Source of the DNA: Pseudolysobacter antarcticus
GTDB lineage: Bacteria > Pseudomonadota > Gammaproteobacteria > Xanthomonadales > Rhodanobacteraceae
NCBI RefSeq assembly: GCF_004168365.1
Contig: NZ_CP035704.1
Span: 4,402,001-4,466,000 of the forward strand
Length of the DNA: 64,000 nucleotides
Direction: 5' to 3'
Part shown: piece after piece, positions 1 to 8,268 of the stretch
How the letters are laid out: every line of letters begins with the position of its first letter
How positions within the stretch are numbered: position 1 is the stretch's first letter
Made by a program: the position numbers and the translations under genes
Notes under the pieces: model-generated
The model's database searches: none
The model's input: the letters and a program-made list of their open reading frames with translations, nothing else
Told to the model about the DNA's origin: nothing

Positions 1-2
1 CA

Positions 3-1019
3 ATGAATATCGTGATCATCGGCGGCAGCGGTTTCATCGGCACGCACCTGACGGCGCGGCTGATCGAACTCGGGCACCGGGTAGTTATATTCGACAAGGC
101 AACGAGTTCCGCCTATCCCGAACGCGTAATTCTCGGCGACGTTTGTGATGTCGCGGCAGTTTCGCGTGCATTGATAAACGCCGAATGTGTCGTGAATCTC
201 GCGGCCGAACATCGCGATGATATTCATCCTAGATCGCGCTACTACGATGTCAATGTGGGCGGTGCCGAGAACGTCATCAACGTCGCGGCGGCAAACAATG
301 TTCAGCGTATCGTGTTCACCAGTACGGTCGCGGTCTATGGTCTCGATCAGCCGTGCGTGGACGAGTCTGGCGACATCACACCGTTCAATGATTACGGTCG
401 CAGCAAGGCCGAGGCAGAACGGGTGTACGAGCGCTGGGCCGCAGGCGATGTGAAAAGATCGTTGCTGATATTGCGCCCGGTCGTGGTATTTGGCGAAGGT
501 AATCGCGGCAACGTTTTCAATTTGATCGAACAGATTCGGCGCGACCGATTGATGATGATCGGCGATGGTGCGAACCGCAAATCGATGGCGTATGTCGGCA
601 ATCTGGTGGACTGCATTTGCGCTCGGCTCGATGTATCGCCGGGCATTCAGTTATTCAATTACGCGGACCCACCCGATTTCAGCACCAGCGAGCTGATCAC
701 GCTGATTTGCTCACTGCTGCCGCACGCCAGAGTTCCAAAATTCGCATTGCCGTTCTGGTGTGCGCTGACCATCGGCCATGTCTGCGACGGCATCGCCCGG
801 ATTGCCGGCAAACCCTTCGTGATCAGCAGCGTTCGCGTGCGAAAATTTTGCGCGAACACCCAGGTTTCCTCTGCTGCGCTTGATCGCACCGGCTTCAAGC
901 GTCGTTTCAGTATTGCGCAAGGATTGGCGAAAATGATCGGTGCGATCAACGCAGAAAAGGACTCGATAACCACTAGCCGCGGAACCGTGCGTGTCAAGCC
1001 AGACTCGGATGAAATATGA
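3..1019 (+). CDS. NAD-dependent epimerase/dehydratase (extended SDR)
   Basis: This 338-residue protein is an extended short-chain dehydrogenase, probably acting on a nucleotide sugar. The Rossmann motif GGSGFIG is at residues 7-13, an Asp at about 31 would bind the NAD adenosine ribose, and the catalytic Tyr131-x3-Lys135 sits in YGRSK. Motif position and length fit complete UDP-sugar epimerases or dehydratases. The ATG is only two bases into the window, so no ribosome binding site can be judged, but the N-terminus is typical of the family. The GDP-mannose dehydratase at the far end is 62 kb away and not linked here. The exact substrate cannot be read from sequence. Confidence 0.85.
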   Translation: MNIVIIGGSGFIGTHLTARLIELGHRVVIFDKATSSAYPERVILGDVCDVAAVSRALINAECVVNLAAEHRDDIHPRSRYYDVNVGGAENVINVAAANNVQRIVFTSTVAVYGLDQPCVDESGDITPFNDYGRSKAEAERVYERWAAGDVKRSLLILRPVVVFGEGNRGNVFNLIEQIRRDRLMMIGDGANRKSMAYVGNLVDCICARLDVSPGIQLFNYADPPDFSTSELITLICSLLPHARVPKFALPFWCALTIGHVCDGIARIAGKPFVISSVRVRKFCANTQVSSAALDRTGFKRRFSIAQGLAKMIGAINAEKDSITTSRGTVRVKPDSDEI

Positions 1020-1126
1020 CACGCACCGCGAAGATATCAGGTTGATGCCGCCACGCTATCGCGTAACGGACATGATGTGTGCGGCTCGATTCGAATGGTA
1101 ACTGACGTCTAACTTCCAGTTGTCAC

Positions 1127-2746
1127 TCAGTGCGGCGCAACAACCTTCCATGCATCGATGCCGCCGCCATTCGCACATTCATGCTTGAGTGTCAACGCGT
1201 TGGGCTGCCCGGAAAATGATGCAACGATTTCGTCTGCACCTTCGCCGTCAAGATCGCTCAAATGTACGGCTGTTCCTGCGCATCCTGTGCGCCATGATGG
1301 AGGTGGCAACTCTTGATCGCGTGTAAAAAATCCGTGCCCGTCGTGGGCGAAAGTCATCAATGTGCCATCGTCGCGCAATGCAACGAGATCCCAGCCCTTG
1401 TCCGATGCGAGGTGGCCAAGATCCAATGCACCTATTGCCAGCTGTGAAGCTTCATCGTGCAGTGCGTGGCGAACATAACCAGTTTGAGTGGCGCGGAATA
1501 TATCAATCTTGCTGCGCCAGACACCCGCTTCATTGATCTGATAGGAAACGACCAGATCGATCAAACCATGGCCTTCGAGGTCGGCGGCCGCACTCGCTTT
1601 CACGATGGCACCTTGCGGCAGCGCATCAAGTGCATGCTTATTCCAATGGCCGGCATCGCTTTCGTAGACAGCGGTACCTTCGCCGCCCGCTGCGGTAACG
1701 GCGACGAGCTTGGCCGGCGCACCAGCGGATGTCTTGACCCGGGTCAGCGTTCCCGCGGCAATGGCGTGATCGGGTGCAGGGATAGCTGCACTGCTCCACA
1801 CTCCGGCGTTATTCAGAAAAACGTTGGTCAATGTCGGGCTGCGGTCGATCGTGGAAGATTTGGCTGGTTCCAACAGATTCTCGTCGAGCGCGACCAGATC
1901 TATTTTGCCGTCGGCATTCCAATCCATGGCCACCATCGAATGGCTTGAATAGATTGCGGGTTGTGCCGAGCCTGCGGCACCCATCGGCAGATTTTTATCA
2001 TATCGCGTGAACTCACCTTTGCCATCACCGATGAGCACGGTCAATCCACGCAGATGCATGCCGAGCGCAAGATCGGGTATGCCATCGCCGTTGAAATCCG
2101 CCACCGCGGCGGTGCCGTAGTCGTAGGTCATTGCCGGGAATTTCGTGTGCTGCCAACGCTGCCAGCCTCCTTTTCCGTCACCTAGGAAAATGACTGGTTT
2201 GCTGAGGGTCTTGCGCGCAGGGCCGAAGACGATATCCGCATGGCCGTCGCCATTCATATCGGCAATCGCAAAATCATCGCGCCACTGGTCGGTACGCGGC
2301 AGGCCCGTGTTGAAATCCTGCAAATCGAAATGCCTGCTTTTGGGGACTTCAGGCGACTTTAGCGTTGCCTTTTCTTTCTCGATGAGAGCAGCAGTTTGTT
2401 TGCCAGTAATGTATTGCTTGATGTACAGGAACTTGCCGTCTTGCGACGCGACTTTGTATGTGGCCAACGGAAAATAACGTACCGTTTCGGTATCGATCCA
2501 ATAATATTTGCCTTCAATTTTTGGCATGCGCTCGATGCGATAACGTCTGCCGTCGCTTTCGCTGTGTACTGTCGAGCTGTCGGTTTTAGCGGAAGTCTCG
2601 CCTGGCTTGGCCTGCGGCGCCGCGCAACCCGCTCCCGCAACTAATCCACAAAATAAAATGGCCCGGATCGGCAGACTGCAGATCCGGGCCATTTGTCTAT
2701 TTCTTTCTGCGGCTGAGTTCACCCAGCACGCTGCTGCGACACTCAC
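1127..2746 (-). CDS. Exported FG-GAP/VCBS-repeat protein
   Basis: This is an extracytoplasmic protein of up to 539 residues with Asp-rich calcium-type FG-GAP repeats: DMNGDGHADIVFG (about 163-175), DFNGDGIPDLALG (about 217-229), DWNADGKIDLVAL (about 275-287) and a degenerate LDGEGADEIV near the C-terminus. Such repeats build beta-propellers in surface or secreted proteins; no catalytic domain is visible. The frame opens with a GTG at 2746, but an ATG at 2692 gives a better signal peptide, a hydrophobic stretch ending near Cys41 that suggests a lipoprotein, although the lipobox (-3 Gly) is weak. The GTG lies 7 bases after the upstream stop, consistent with an operon. A 14-bp hairpin spans the ATG at 2692. 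Ligand and function are unknown. Confidence 0.8.
   Translation of the reverse strand: MSVAAACWVNSAAERNRQMARICSLPIRAILFCGLVAGAGCAAPQAKPGETSAKTDSSTVHSESDGRRYRIERMPKIEGKYYWIDTETVRYFPLATYKVASQDGKFLYIKQYITGKQTAALIEKEKATLKSPEVPKSRHFDLQDFNTGLPRTDQWRDDFAIADMNGDGHADIVFGPARKTLSKPVIFLGDGKGGWQRWQHTKFPAMTYDYGTAAVADFNGDGIPDLALGMHLRGLTVLIGDGKGEFTRYDKNLPMGAAGSAQPAIYSSHSMVAMDWNADGKIDLVALDENLLEPAKSSTIDRSPTLTNVFLNNAGVWSSAAIPAPDHAIAAGTLTRVKTSAGAPAKLVAVTAAGGEGTAVYESDAGHWNKHALDALPQGAIVKASAAADLEGHGLIDLVVSYQINEAGVWRSKIDIFRATQTGYVRHALHDEASQLAIGALDLGHLASDKGWDLVALRDDGTLMTFAHDGHGFFTRDQELPPPSWRTGCAGTAVHLSDLDGEGADEIVASFSGQPNALTLKHECANGGGIDAWKVVAPH
2656..2694 (-). promoter_or_regulatory. Perfect hairpin over the alternative start codon of the FG-GAP gene
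   Basis: The arms at 2656-2669 and 2681-2694 are perfect reverse complements (14 bp, core ATGGCCCGGATC) with an 11-base loop. The ATG at 2692 lies in one arm, so in RNA that start codon would be paired. No T-tract follows, so it does not look like a terminator. Translational control or RNA stability is an inference. Confidence 0.5.
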
Positions 2747-2753
2747 AGACCTA

Positions 2754-3416
2754 TCAGTTCCAAATTTTACGGCGACGCATTAGCAATGTAGCAAATGCGG
2801 CAAAAGCGAGCGACAGTCCGATCAATAGCTCGGATGTAAATGACGTGGCTGGTATGGCCTGCGCCGCACAACTTACATTGACGCTCCAATCAATCAATGC
2901 GCCGTCATTGTTATTGCCAGTATCAGCGATCGAAAGTGTCCATGCTCCAGATGGAACACCAGAAGTGGTACCTCCCAGCGCAGCGAGGGGTGTCACTGGT
3001 GAGACAGTGCCTCCCACCGCCGGAATCTGTCCACTGCATGTTGCAGCGCCAGCTCCATCGCGAAACGTGGTGTTGACATCCGCCCCTTGGCAGCCGCCTG
3101 CACCAGCGCCTGCAAGATTGCTGAGCAATGTCGCCGAGCCGCTGCCATTGGCCACGCTGGCGGTCAAATCGCCGACCCAACTATGCGTGACATTCAATTG
3201 CACCGTGACGCTCGCTCCGCCGACACCCGAGCATGCGGATACCGATGCCGGAGGTAGTTGTATGGTCGAGGTCAGTGCTGCCTGCGGACCATCCAGGACT
3301 CGTCCTGGACAATTCGTGCCGGCAAGAGCCTGGCAACTATAGGTAGCAGCCTGCGCCGAATTGGCGGCAAGGGTCGCCGAAAGGAATATCCCTGCGCAAA
3401 CGAAACGAATCTTCAT
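2754..3416 (-). CDS. Exported proprotein-convertase P-domain protein with C-terminal anchor
   Basis: This 220-residue protein starts with a signal peptide of about 23 residues (cleavage after SAQA). Residues about 60-182 resemble the P/Homo B domain (THSWVGDL, GAWTLSIADTGNNNDGAL, IDWSVNVSC), a beta-sandwich normally found beside secreted proteases. No protease domain is present, so it is a stand-alone P-domain. The C-terminus has IPATSF, one hydrophobic segment and the basic tail RRRK, resembling IPTL-CTERM or PEP-CTERM sorting signals without matching either exactly. It lies 30 bases after the 3447-4769 gene and just before the FG-GAP gene, all on the minus strand. A structural or adhesive surface role is an inference. 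Confidence 0.8.
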   Translation of the reverse strand: MKIRFVCAGIFLSATLAANSAQAATYSCQALAGTNCPGRVLDGPQAALTSTIQLPPASVSACSGVGGASVTVQLNVTHSWVGDLTASVANGSGSATLLSNLAGAGAGGCQGADVNTTFRDGAGAATCSGQIPAVGGTVSPVTPLAALGGTTSGVPSGAWTLSIADTGNNNDGALIDWSVNVSCAAQAIPATSFTSELLIGLSLAFAAFATLLMRRRKIWN

Positions 3417-3446
3417 GGACGATCACCATTCATTGCGATAGGGATA

Positions 3447-4769
3447 TTAGGGATAAGGGAGAGAAACTTGGCTCGGCGGTACGCCGACGCATTTGGTTGG
3501 AACCGCTGCACATACCGCTTGGGCCTGTGTCCTGATCAGGAACGCGGGTGTACCGTCGCCGAATTTCCCGGCGCTGAGGTGGCGCACCGAAACGAACGAC
3601 TGCAACGGCGTGTTGGATGAATCACTCAATGTCAGCGCGACCCAACCGAACGGATAAGGCGAAAGGGTAGACGAATCCACGATCTGGGTAGCGTATGGAA
3701 ATGCGTTTGTCGAGCTAGCAAGAAACGTGGGATGTTCTTGTTCGTCAAAGGCAACGACTCTGTTCTGGGTTAACGGGAACGGAGCAGGTAAATTTCCACA
3801 GGTGAATGGTGCGACTGTGACTCCAGGATCACGCCACACTACAAATTTTGTCCCGCCCGGGAAGATGCCTCCACTGATGTTGCGCGCCGCCCATGTCGTA
3901 CCCAGAGCTTCGCGATTATCGATCGCGGTGCCGCCCACATTTCGCGAATAAAATGTTGGCTGACCGCTCGTGGAGCTTTGGGGATTGACCGCATCCGCCT
4001 CGATATTTACCAGATTTTCTGTCGCGACCTGATTCAAGCTGCGGTTGATGCTGGTATAGCTGCCGAAGAGTACATTCTGATTTGTTGCGTCACCTGTTCC
4101 GCCGGACTGGAAATAGCCTGCATCAGAGGGGAACCGCAAGGTGCAATTGTTGACGGTATCAATGGTTATGTAACCGCGCGCAATATTGTCGCCATGCACC
4201 GCTGCACCACATTGCCCACTCCATAGTGTCGAGGCTTGTCCGGTGTGCGCTGCACGGATTGCCGCCAAGGTGGTCGGTTCCCACAGCGTACTATCCGGAA
4301 GCGCGCCTGACGTCGCTGGGGGTAGCCCGAGTGGCGGCAAATTGCCAGTACAACTGGCAAAGTTGATGTCCTGTGAATAGGTTCCTTTGGGCGAAATCTG
4401 GTCGCCGGGATCTTGTCCCGCCGACGCGGTTTGCGGCGCAATGCCCTGAAACAACAGGCGCAGATCCAGGTCGACTGAGTCGTACCCGGTCAAATACTCG
4501 TTGAATTCCAGCGTTGGCACACCGAGGTCCGTCCACAACACCACGTGCGCAAGTACTGCGGTTGCACTGGCATTGCTAAGCCGTACCGTGGTCTGCGAAC
4601 CGTTCGGATTGCCCAGATCGGCCTCGAAATACGGCAGCAACAAGCTTGCGGATGGTACGTTGTCATTCGTACCGATGGCCGCTGATGCATGCCCTGCCCA
4701 GCTCATGGCTGCCAGTACCACAAGCGCGCTTGCGCTGGTTCTAACGTGCCTCAGAATGGTATTCAACAT
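3447..4769 (-). CDS. Exported protein of unknown function, paralogue A
   Basis: This 440-residue exported protein has a signal peptide ending near GHASA (about residue 30). It aligns along most of its length with the next upstream gene (4838-6124). Shared landmarks are a PYFExDL segment, LTGYD, QTASAGQDPGD followed by ISPKG, SQDINFASC, a DTVNNCTL block and a FVSV/FVTV segment near the end. No enzyme motif is recognised; the pattern suggests a secreted beta-rich protein with a few conserved cysteines. The start has AAAGG upstream and lies 68 bases after its paralogue, so the pair is probably co-transcribed. The family could not be named from sequence alone. Confidence 0.75.
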   Translation of the reverse strand: MLNTILRHVRTSASALVVLAAMSWAGHASAAIGTNDNVPSASLLLPYFEADLGNPNGSQTTVRLSNASATAVLAHVVLWTDLGVPTLEFNEYLTGYDSVDLDLRLLFQGIAPQTASAGQDPGDQISPKGTYSQDINFASCTGNLPPLGLPPATSGALPDSTLWEPTTLAAIRAAHTGQASTLWSGQCGAAVHGDNIARGYITIDTVNNCTLRFPSDAGYFQSGGTGDATNQNVLFGSYTSINRSLNQVATENLVNIEADAVNPQSSTSGQPTFYSRNVGGTAIDNREALGTTWAARNISGGIFPGGTKFVVWRDPGVTVAPFTCGNLPAPFPLTQNRVVAFDEQEHPTFLASSTNAFPYATQIVDSSTLSPYPFGWVALTLSDSSNTPLQSFVSVRHLSAGKFGDGTPAFLIRTQAQAVCAAVPTKCVGVPPSQVSLPYP

Positions 4770-4837
4770 GGGGCGTACCTTTGAATGTTTGGCCGAATAG
4801 CGTCGAGAACAACTGAATCCGTATCAGGCGTTCCTGA

Positions 4838-6124
4838 TCAATGCCCGGGTACGTAATGCGTAAAGCCGTTCAAATCGAGCGAAACCGCAGAATTCCCGGC
4901 GGCCGTGTTCAACGCTCCAATCCCTTTACGGCTTACGGTCACAAACGATTGCGATGCCGCAGGATCAGCGGGAGGATTGCTGCCCGCCGGTACCACCGTG
5001 GTATTGAGATTCATGAACAGGAAGCCGAGCTTGCGCGCCGGGGCACCGAATGCGGCAGCGGTGAACGGCACGAACTGGCTCGCGACGGGTAGCGCGCTGC
5101 CCGGTACAAAGGGTAACCCTTGCACAGCATCTGAAGGCTTTGAGTCGGTGCCAAAAAAAGTCATGCCTTCCTGTCCGAGCGGCGCGTAAGTCGGATCGAC
5201 ATTGCATGCATGTGGCGTTTCCGACGTCTTGGAATCGCGCCACACCAATAGCGAACTCGTATCGGTCTCACCTTGCACCCCCCAATTTTTCGGCAGGGAT
5301 TCGCGGCGGTCACTAGCGTTCCAGCCATCATAACGGCCATAAAACGTATAGTTTCCACTGGTGTTGACGAGAGGATCATTAAAGCTGGCTTCGATTTGTA
5401 CTGCGCTGTCGGCAAGCATGAAATTTTGCGCCGCATTAACCAAAAAATACGAGCCGAGCATGACATTCTGAAAGGTTATGTCATTCGTCATGTAGCCAGC
5501 ATCGGCCGGCGTATTGAGTGTGCAGTTGTTCACCGTATCGACCGTAACGTAACCACGTGCATGGTTATCGCCGATGGCACGCCCCCAGCACATGCCGCTC
5601 GATATTCCAGTAGTGGCTACTCCGGTCAGCGCCTTGCGCAAATCCGCCGGCGTCATGCCGACGGGTGCGGGAATGCTGCCTGCCGGGTTAGGAAGCTGAC
5701 TTGTGCAGCTAGCGAAATTGATGTCTTGTGACAAAGGCCCTTTGGGCGAGATGACATCTCCCGGATCCTGTCCTGCCGAGGCCGTCTGTGGCAGCGTTCC
5801 GTTCAACACATCGCGCATGCTGAAGCTCTGCAAATCATAGCCAGTCAGATAAATGTTGAAATCAGCGGCCGGAACACCTTGGTCGCTCCACACCGTGACA
5901 TGTCCGAGAATTGCCGTGGCGCTGGCATTCTGCACCGTCAACACGGTATCAAGGCCGCTGGTATTGGCGAGATCGACCTCGAAATACGGGAACAACAGCG
6001 TGGCTGCAGGTACCACATCGGCAGTACCGATCACGGCGTGCGCACTTCGCGAGGGCGTCATGGTGAATACAGCACAGATCGCAACAGCGACGCACATGAC
6101 AAAACGGCGCAACGATAAAGACAT
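4838..6124 (-). CDS. Exported protein of unknown function, paralogue B
   Basis: This 428-residue protein is the paralogue of the 3447-4769 product and the first gene of a four-gene minus-strand run. The frame extends to 6268, but the ATG at 6124 has a strong ribosome binding site (GGGAGGGG) and begins a classic signal peptide (basic SLSLRRF, hydrophobic core, cleavage near AHA, about residue 30). It keeps the same blocks as its partner (PYFEVDL, LTGYDLQSF, QTASAGQDPGD, SQDINFASC, DTVNNCTL). A poor -35-like TTGACA lies at 6230-6235 without a convincing -10. Function is unknown; the tandem arrangement indicates an old local duplication. Confidence 0.77.
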   Translation of the reverse strand: MSLSLRRFVMCVAVAICAVFTMTPSRSAHAVIGTADVVPAATLLFPYFEVDLANTSGLDTVLTVQNASATAILGHVTVWSDQGVPAADFNIYLTGYDLQSFSMRDVLNGTLPQTASAGQDPGDVISPKGPLSQDINFASCTSQLPNPAGSIPAPVGMTPADLRKALTGVATTGISSGMCWGRAIGDNHARGYVTVDTVNNCTLNTPADAGYMTNDITFQNVMLGSYFLVNAAQNFMLADSAVQIEASFNDPLVNTSGNYTFYGRYDGWNASDRRESLPKNWGVQGETDTSSLLVWRDSKTSETPHACNVDPTYAPLGQEGMTFFGTDSKPSDAVQGLPFVPGSALPVASQFVPFTAAAFGAPARKLGFLFMNLNTTVVPAGSNPPADPAASQSFVTVSRKGIGALNTAAGNSAVSLDLNGFTHYVPGH

Positions 6125-6957
6125 GATCCCCTCCCTATATGCACTTTGTTCGCTACTGCGAATGGCGTGGAATATCGCCAAGCGTAGCGCCAAGACCTTA
6201 CAGCTAGCATGCGACTGGGTTAGATAGGTTGTCAACAGATCAAATCTAATTGGTAAATATAGTGACAAGTGCCACAGCGAGCCATGCGAATACGCCTCCT
6301 GCTCAATTCTAGGTGATTTTTAACCGGGATCGAGCCGCACTTTGGCTCGAAGGTCGCGCCGCCGAGCGCCACCTCAGCATGCCACTCGTTGACGTTTGGT
6401 GGCCCAGTGCAAAATCAAAATTCGGAGCTAGCAAGGTACAGCTCTGGAGGAAAAAATCGATATCGTATGGGCATCATGGCTCACGGAAACCGTGCCGACA
6501 GCGATGTCCGTCATCCCGCTGATTCGCATGGTCATGTCGCCAATTCAACGGCCTTGTCTGCTTGAACGACGAGACCTGGAGAAAACTGCCACCGGGTCTT
6601 TGTTCACGTGCCGAGCGGCGATCGTGCGTATCGCACCGGCGAAATTTGTAGTGAAGATCCAGTTTCAAACACATTCACACACACGATAGTGAATGTTGAC
6701 GAAAAGAATATATACCTGCATGATGCGTCGCACATGAAGCCACCGTTGCAAGGTTGTCCGCAAGGCATCCTTGGGTCCGCACCGGCGCCGGATCAGCGGT
6801 TCGATTGATGCTCGCCAGGCGCAGCATTTTTTGAAATCGGGCAAGATCAAGTGGTCAACCGGGGAGGGCTTATGTTCAACCTATCTTCGCTTCAACGCTG
6901 GGCGCTGTTTTGCCTTCACCGCGCTGCACATATCATCAGGGCACGGTTCGCTGCGCC
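6125..6957. other. Intergenic stretch between divergent gene groups
   Basis: These 833 bases separate the minus-strand exported-protein run from the MFS/esterase pair. Open frames inside it are short, lack ribosome binding sites and encode low-complexity arginine-rich peptides, so none is called. The only structure seen is the inverted repeat and possible promoter at 6671-6724, annotated separately. Confidence 0.6.
6671..6724 (+). promoter_or_regulatory. Candidate operator and promoter upstream of the MFS gene
   Basis: ACATTCAC (6671-6678) and GTGAATGT (6689-6696) form a perfect 8-bp inverted repeat around a 10-base spacer. A possible -35 TTGACG (6696-6701) follows, with a CATGAT -10 (6719-6724) at 17-bp spacing. 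The same ATTCAC/GTGAAT half-sites, with a 6-base spacer, occur between the TonB receptor and SDR genes. Binding by the nearby TetR protein is an inference, and the distance to the MFS start (about 230 bases) weakens it. Confidence 0.4.
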
Positions 6958-8268
6958 ATGATGACGACTCGGCGCCTATCAGCGATGCCCGGATCTCACG
7001 CGTGGTTTGTGCTGGGCATGCTGTGTTTCGTCTACGTGTTGAATTTTCTCGACCGCCAGTTGCTGTCGATCCTGGCGAAACCGATCCAGGATAGTCTGCA
7101 TATCAGCGACGGCCAGCTCGGCCTAATCGGAGGGCTGTATTTCGCACTGTTCTACTGCTTCATTTCGATTCCGGTCGGTTGGTTTGCCGACCGCACCAAT
7201 CGCGTCAATGTGGTGTCCTTCGCCTGCGTATTATGGAGTCTAGCGACGATGGCCTGCGGCATGGCGGCCACCTATCCGCAACTCTTGCTGGCGCGCATGA
7301 CGGTGGGCGTCGGCGAGGCCGGCGGCGTGCCGCCTTCGTACGCGATCATCTCTGACTATTTTCCCGCCGGTCGTCGTGGCACCGCGCTGGGCCTGTACAA
7401 CCTCGGGCCACCGATCGGCGCCGCGCTGGGCATTGCGTTCGGCGCATCGATTGCAGCTGCCTTCAGCTGGCGCTATGCGTTTGTCGTGCTTGGCGCGGCC
7501 GGCGTAATCACCGCCATCGTGTTCAAACTGACCGTACACGAACCGATACGTGGCGGCCTCGATCGCGCGTCGGCTTCGCCCTTGATCGGTGAGGTTGCGT
7601 CGGGTTTTGTCGAGACATTGAAGATGTTCTTTTCGCGCCCCGCGCTGGTGCTGGCCGCACTCGGCAGCGGCGTGACCCAGATCATCACTTACGGCCTGGG
7701 CAACTTCACCATTCTGTTTCTGATGCGCGAAAAAGGCATGACGCTGGGTCAGGTCGCGCTGTACAACTCGCTGATTTTTGGCATTGGCATGAGCGCCGGC
7801 ATCTTCGCTTCCGGCTGGTTGATTGATCGTTACACGCGGCGCTACAAGCAAGCGTATGCGCTGCTGCCCGCGGTGTCGCTGGCGTTGGCGATCCCGTTTT
7901 ATATCGGCTTTGTCTGGACACCGACCTGGCCGCTGGCGCTGTTGTTGCTGATCGGGCCAACCTTTCTCAATTATTTTTATCTGTCGTCATCCGTGGCGCT
8001 GGTGCAGGAGGAAGTGCGACCGGATCAGCGCGTGATGTCGGGCGCGTTGCTGCTGCTCGTGATGAATCTGATCGGCCTCGGCTTCGGGCCGACTTATGTC
8101 GGTGCCGCAAGCGATTATTTCCGCGCGGCCTATCCCGATCATTCGCTGCAGATGGCGCTGTACACGCTGGTGCCGTTTTATTTCCTCGCGATATTTCTTT
8201 TTCTCTGGCTCGCGCGAGTGCTTCGTCGCGATGGCCGACCCACCCCGAATGGAGGAATTGCGTCATGA
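6958..8268 (+). CDS. MFS transporter, spinster-like
   Basis: This 436-residue inner-membrane carrier has twelve predicted transmembrane helices and the MFS motif between helices 2 and 3 (GWFADRTNR). The NFLDRQLLSILAKPI segment in helix 1 resembles bacterial spinster-type MFS proteins, which are often annotated as hexuronate or hydrophobic-compound carriers. The frame is open from a TTG at 6910; the ATG at 6958 is preferred, but no clear ribosome binding site is seen and ATG 6985 is also possible. Its stop overlaps the start of the carboxylesterase gene by 4 bases (ATGA), so translation is probably coupled. The substrate is unknown; the context suggests an ester or its hydrolysis product. Confidence 0.85.
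   Translation: MMTTRRLSAMPGSHAWFVLGMLCFVYVLNFLDRQLLSILAKPIQDSLHISDGQLGLIGGLYFALFYCFISIPVGWFADRTNRVNVVSFACVLWSLATMACGMAATYPQLLLARMTVGVGEAGGVPPSYAIISDYFPAGRRGTALGLYNLGPPIGAALGIAFGASIAAAFSWRYAFVVLGAAGVITAIVFKLTVHEPIRGGLDRASASPLIGEVASGFVETLKMFFSRPALVLAALGSGVTQIITYGLGNFTILFLMREKGMTLGQVALYNSLIFGIGMSAGIFASGWLIDRYTRRYKQAYALLPAVSLALAIPFYIGFVWTPTWPLALLLLIGPTFLNYFYLSSSVALVQEEVRPDQRVMSGALLLLVMNLIGLGFGPTYVGAASDYFRAAYPDHSLQMALYTLVPFYFLAIFLFLWLARVLRRDGRPTPNGGIAS

Noticed and set aside
1020-1126. Possible start of a further sugar gene overlapping the epimerase stop (ATGA)
   Set aside because: The frame stops after nine codons and no homologous fragment is recognised.
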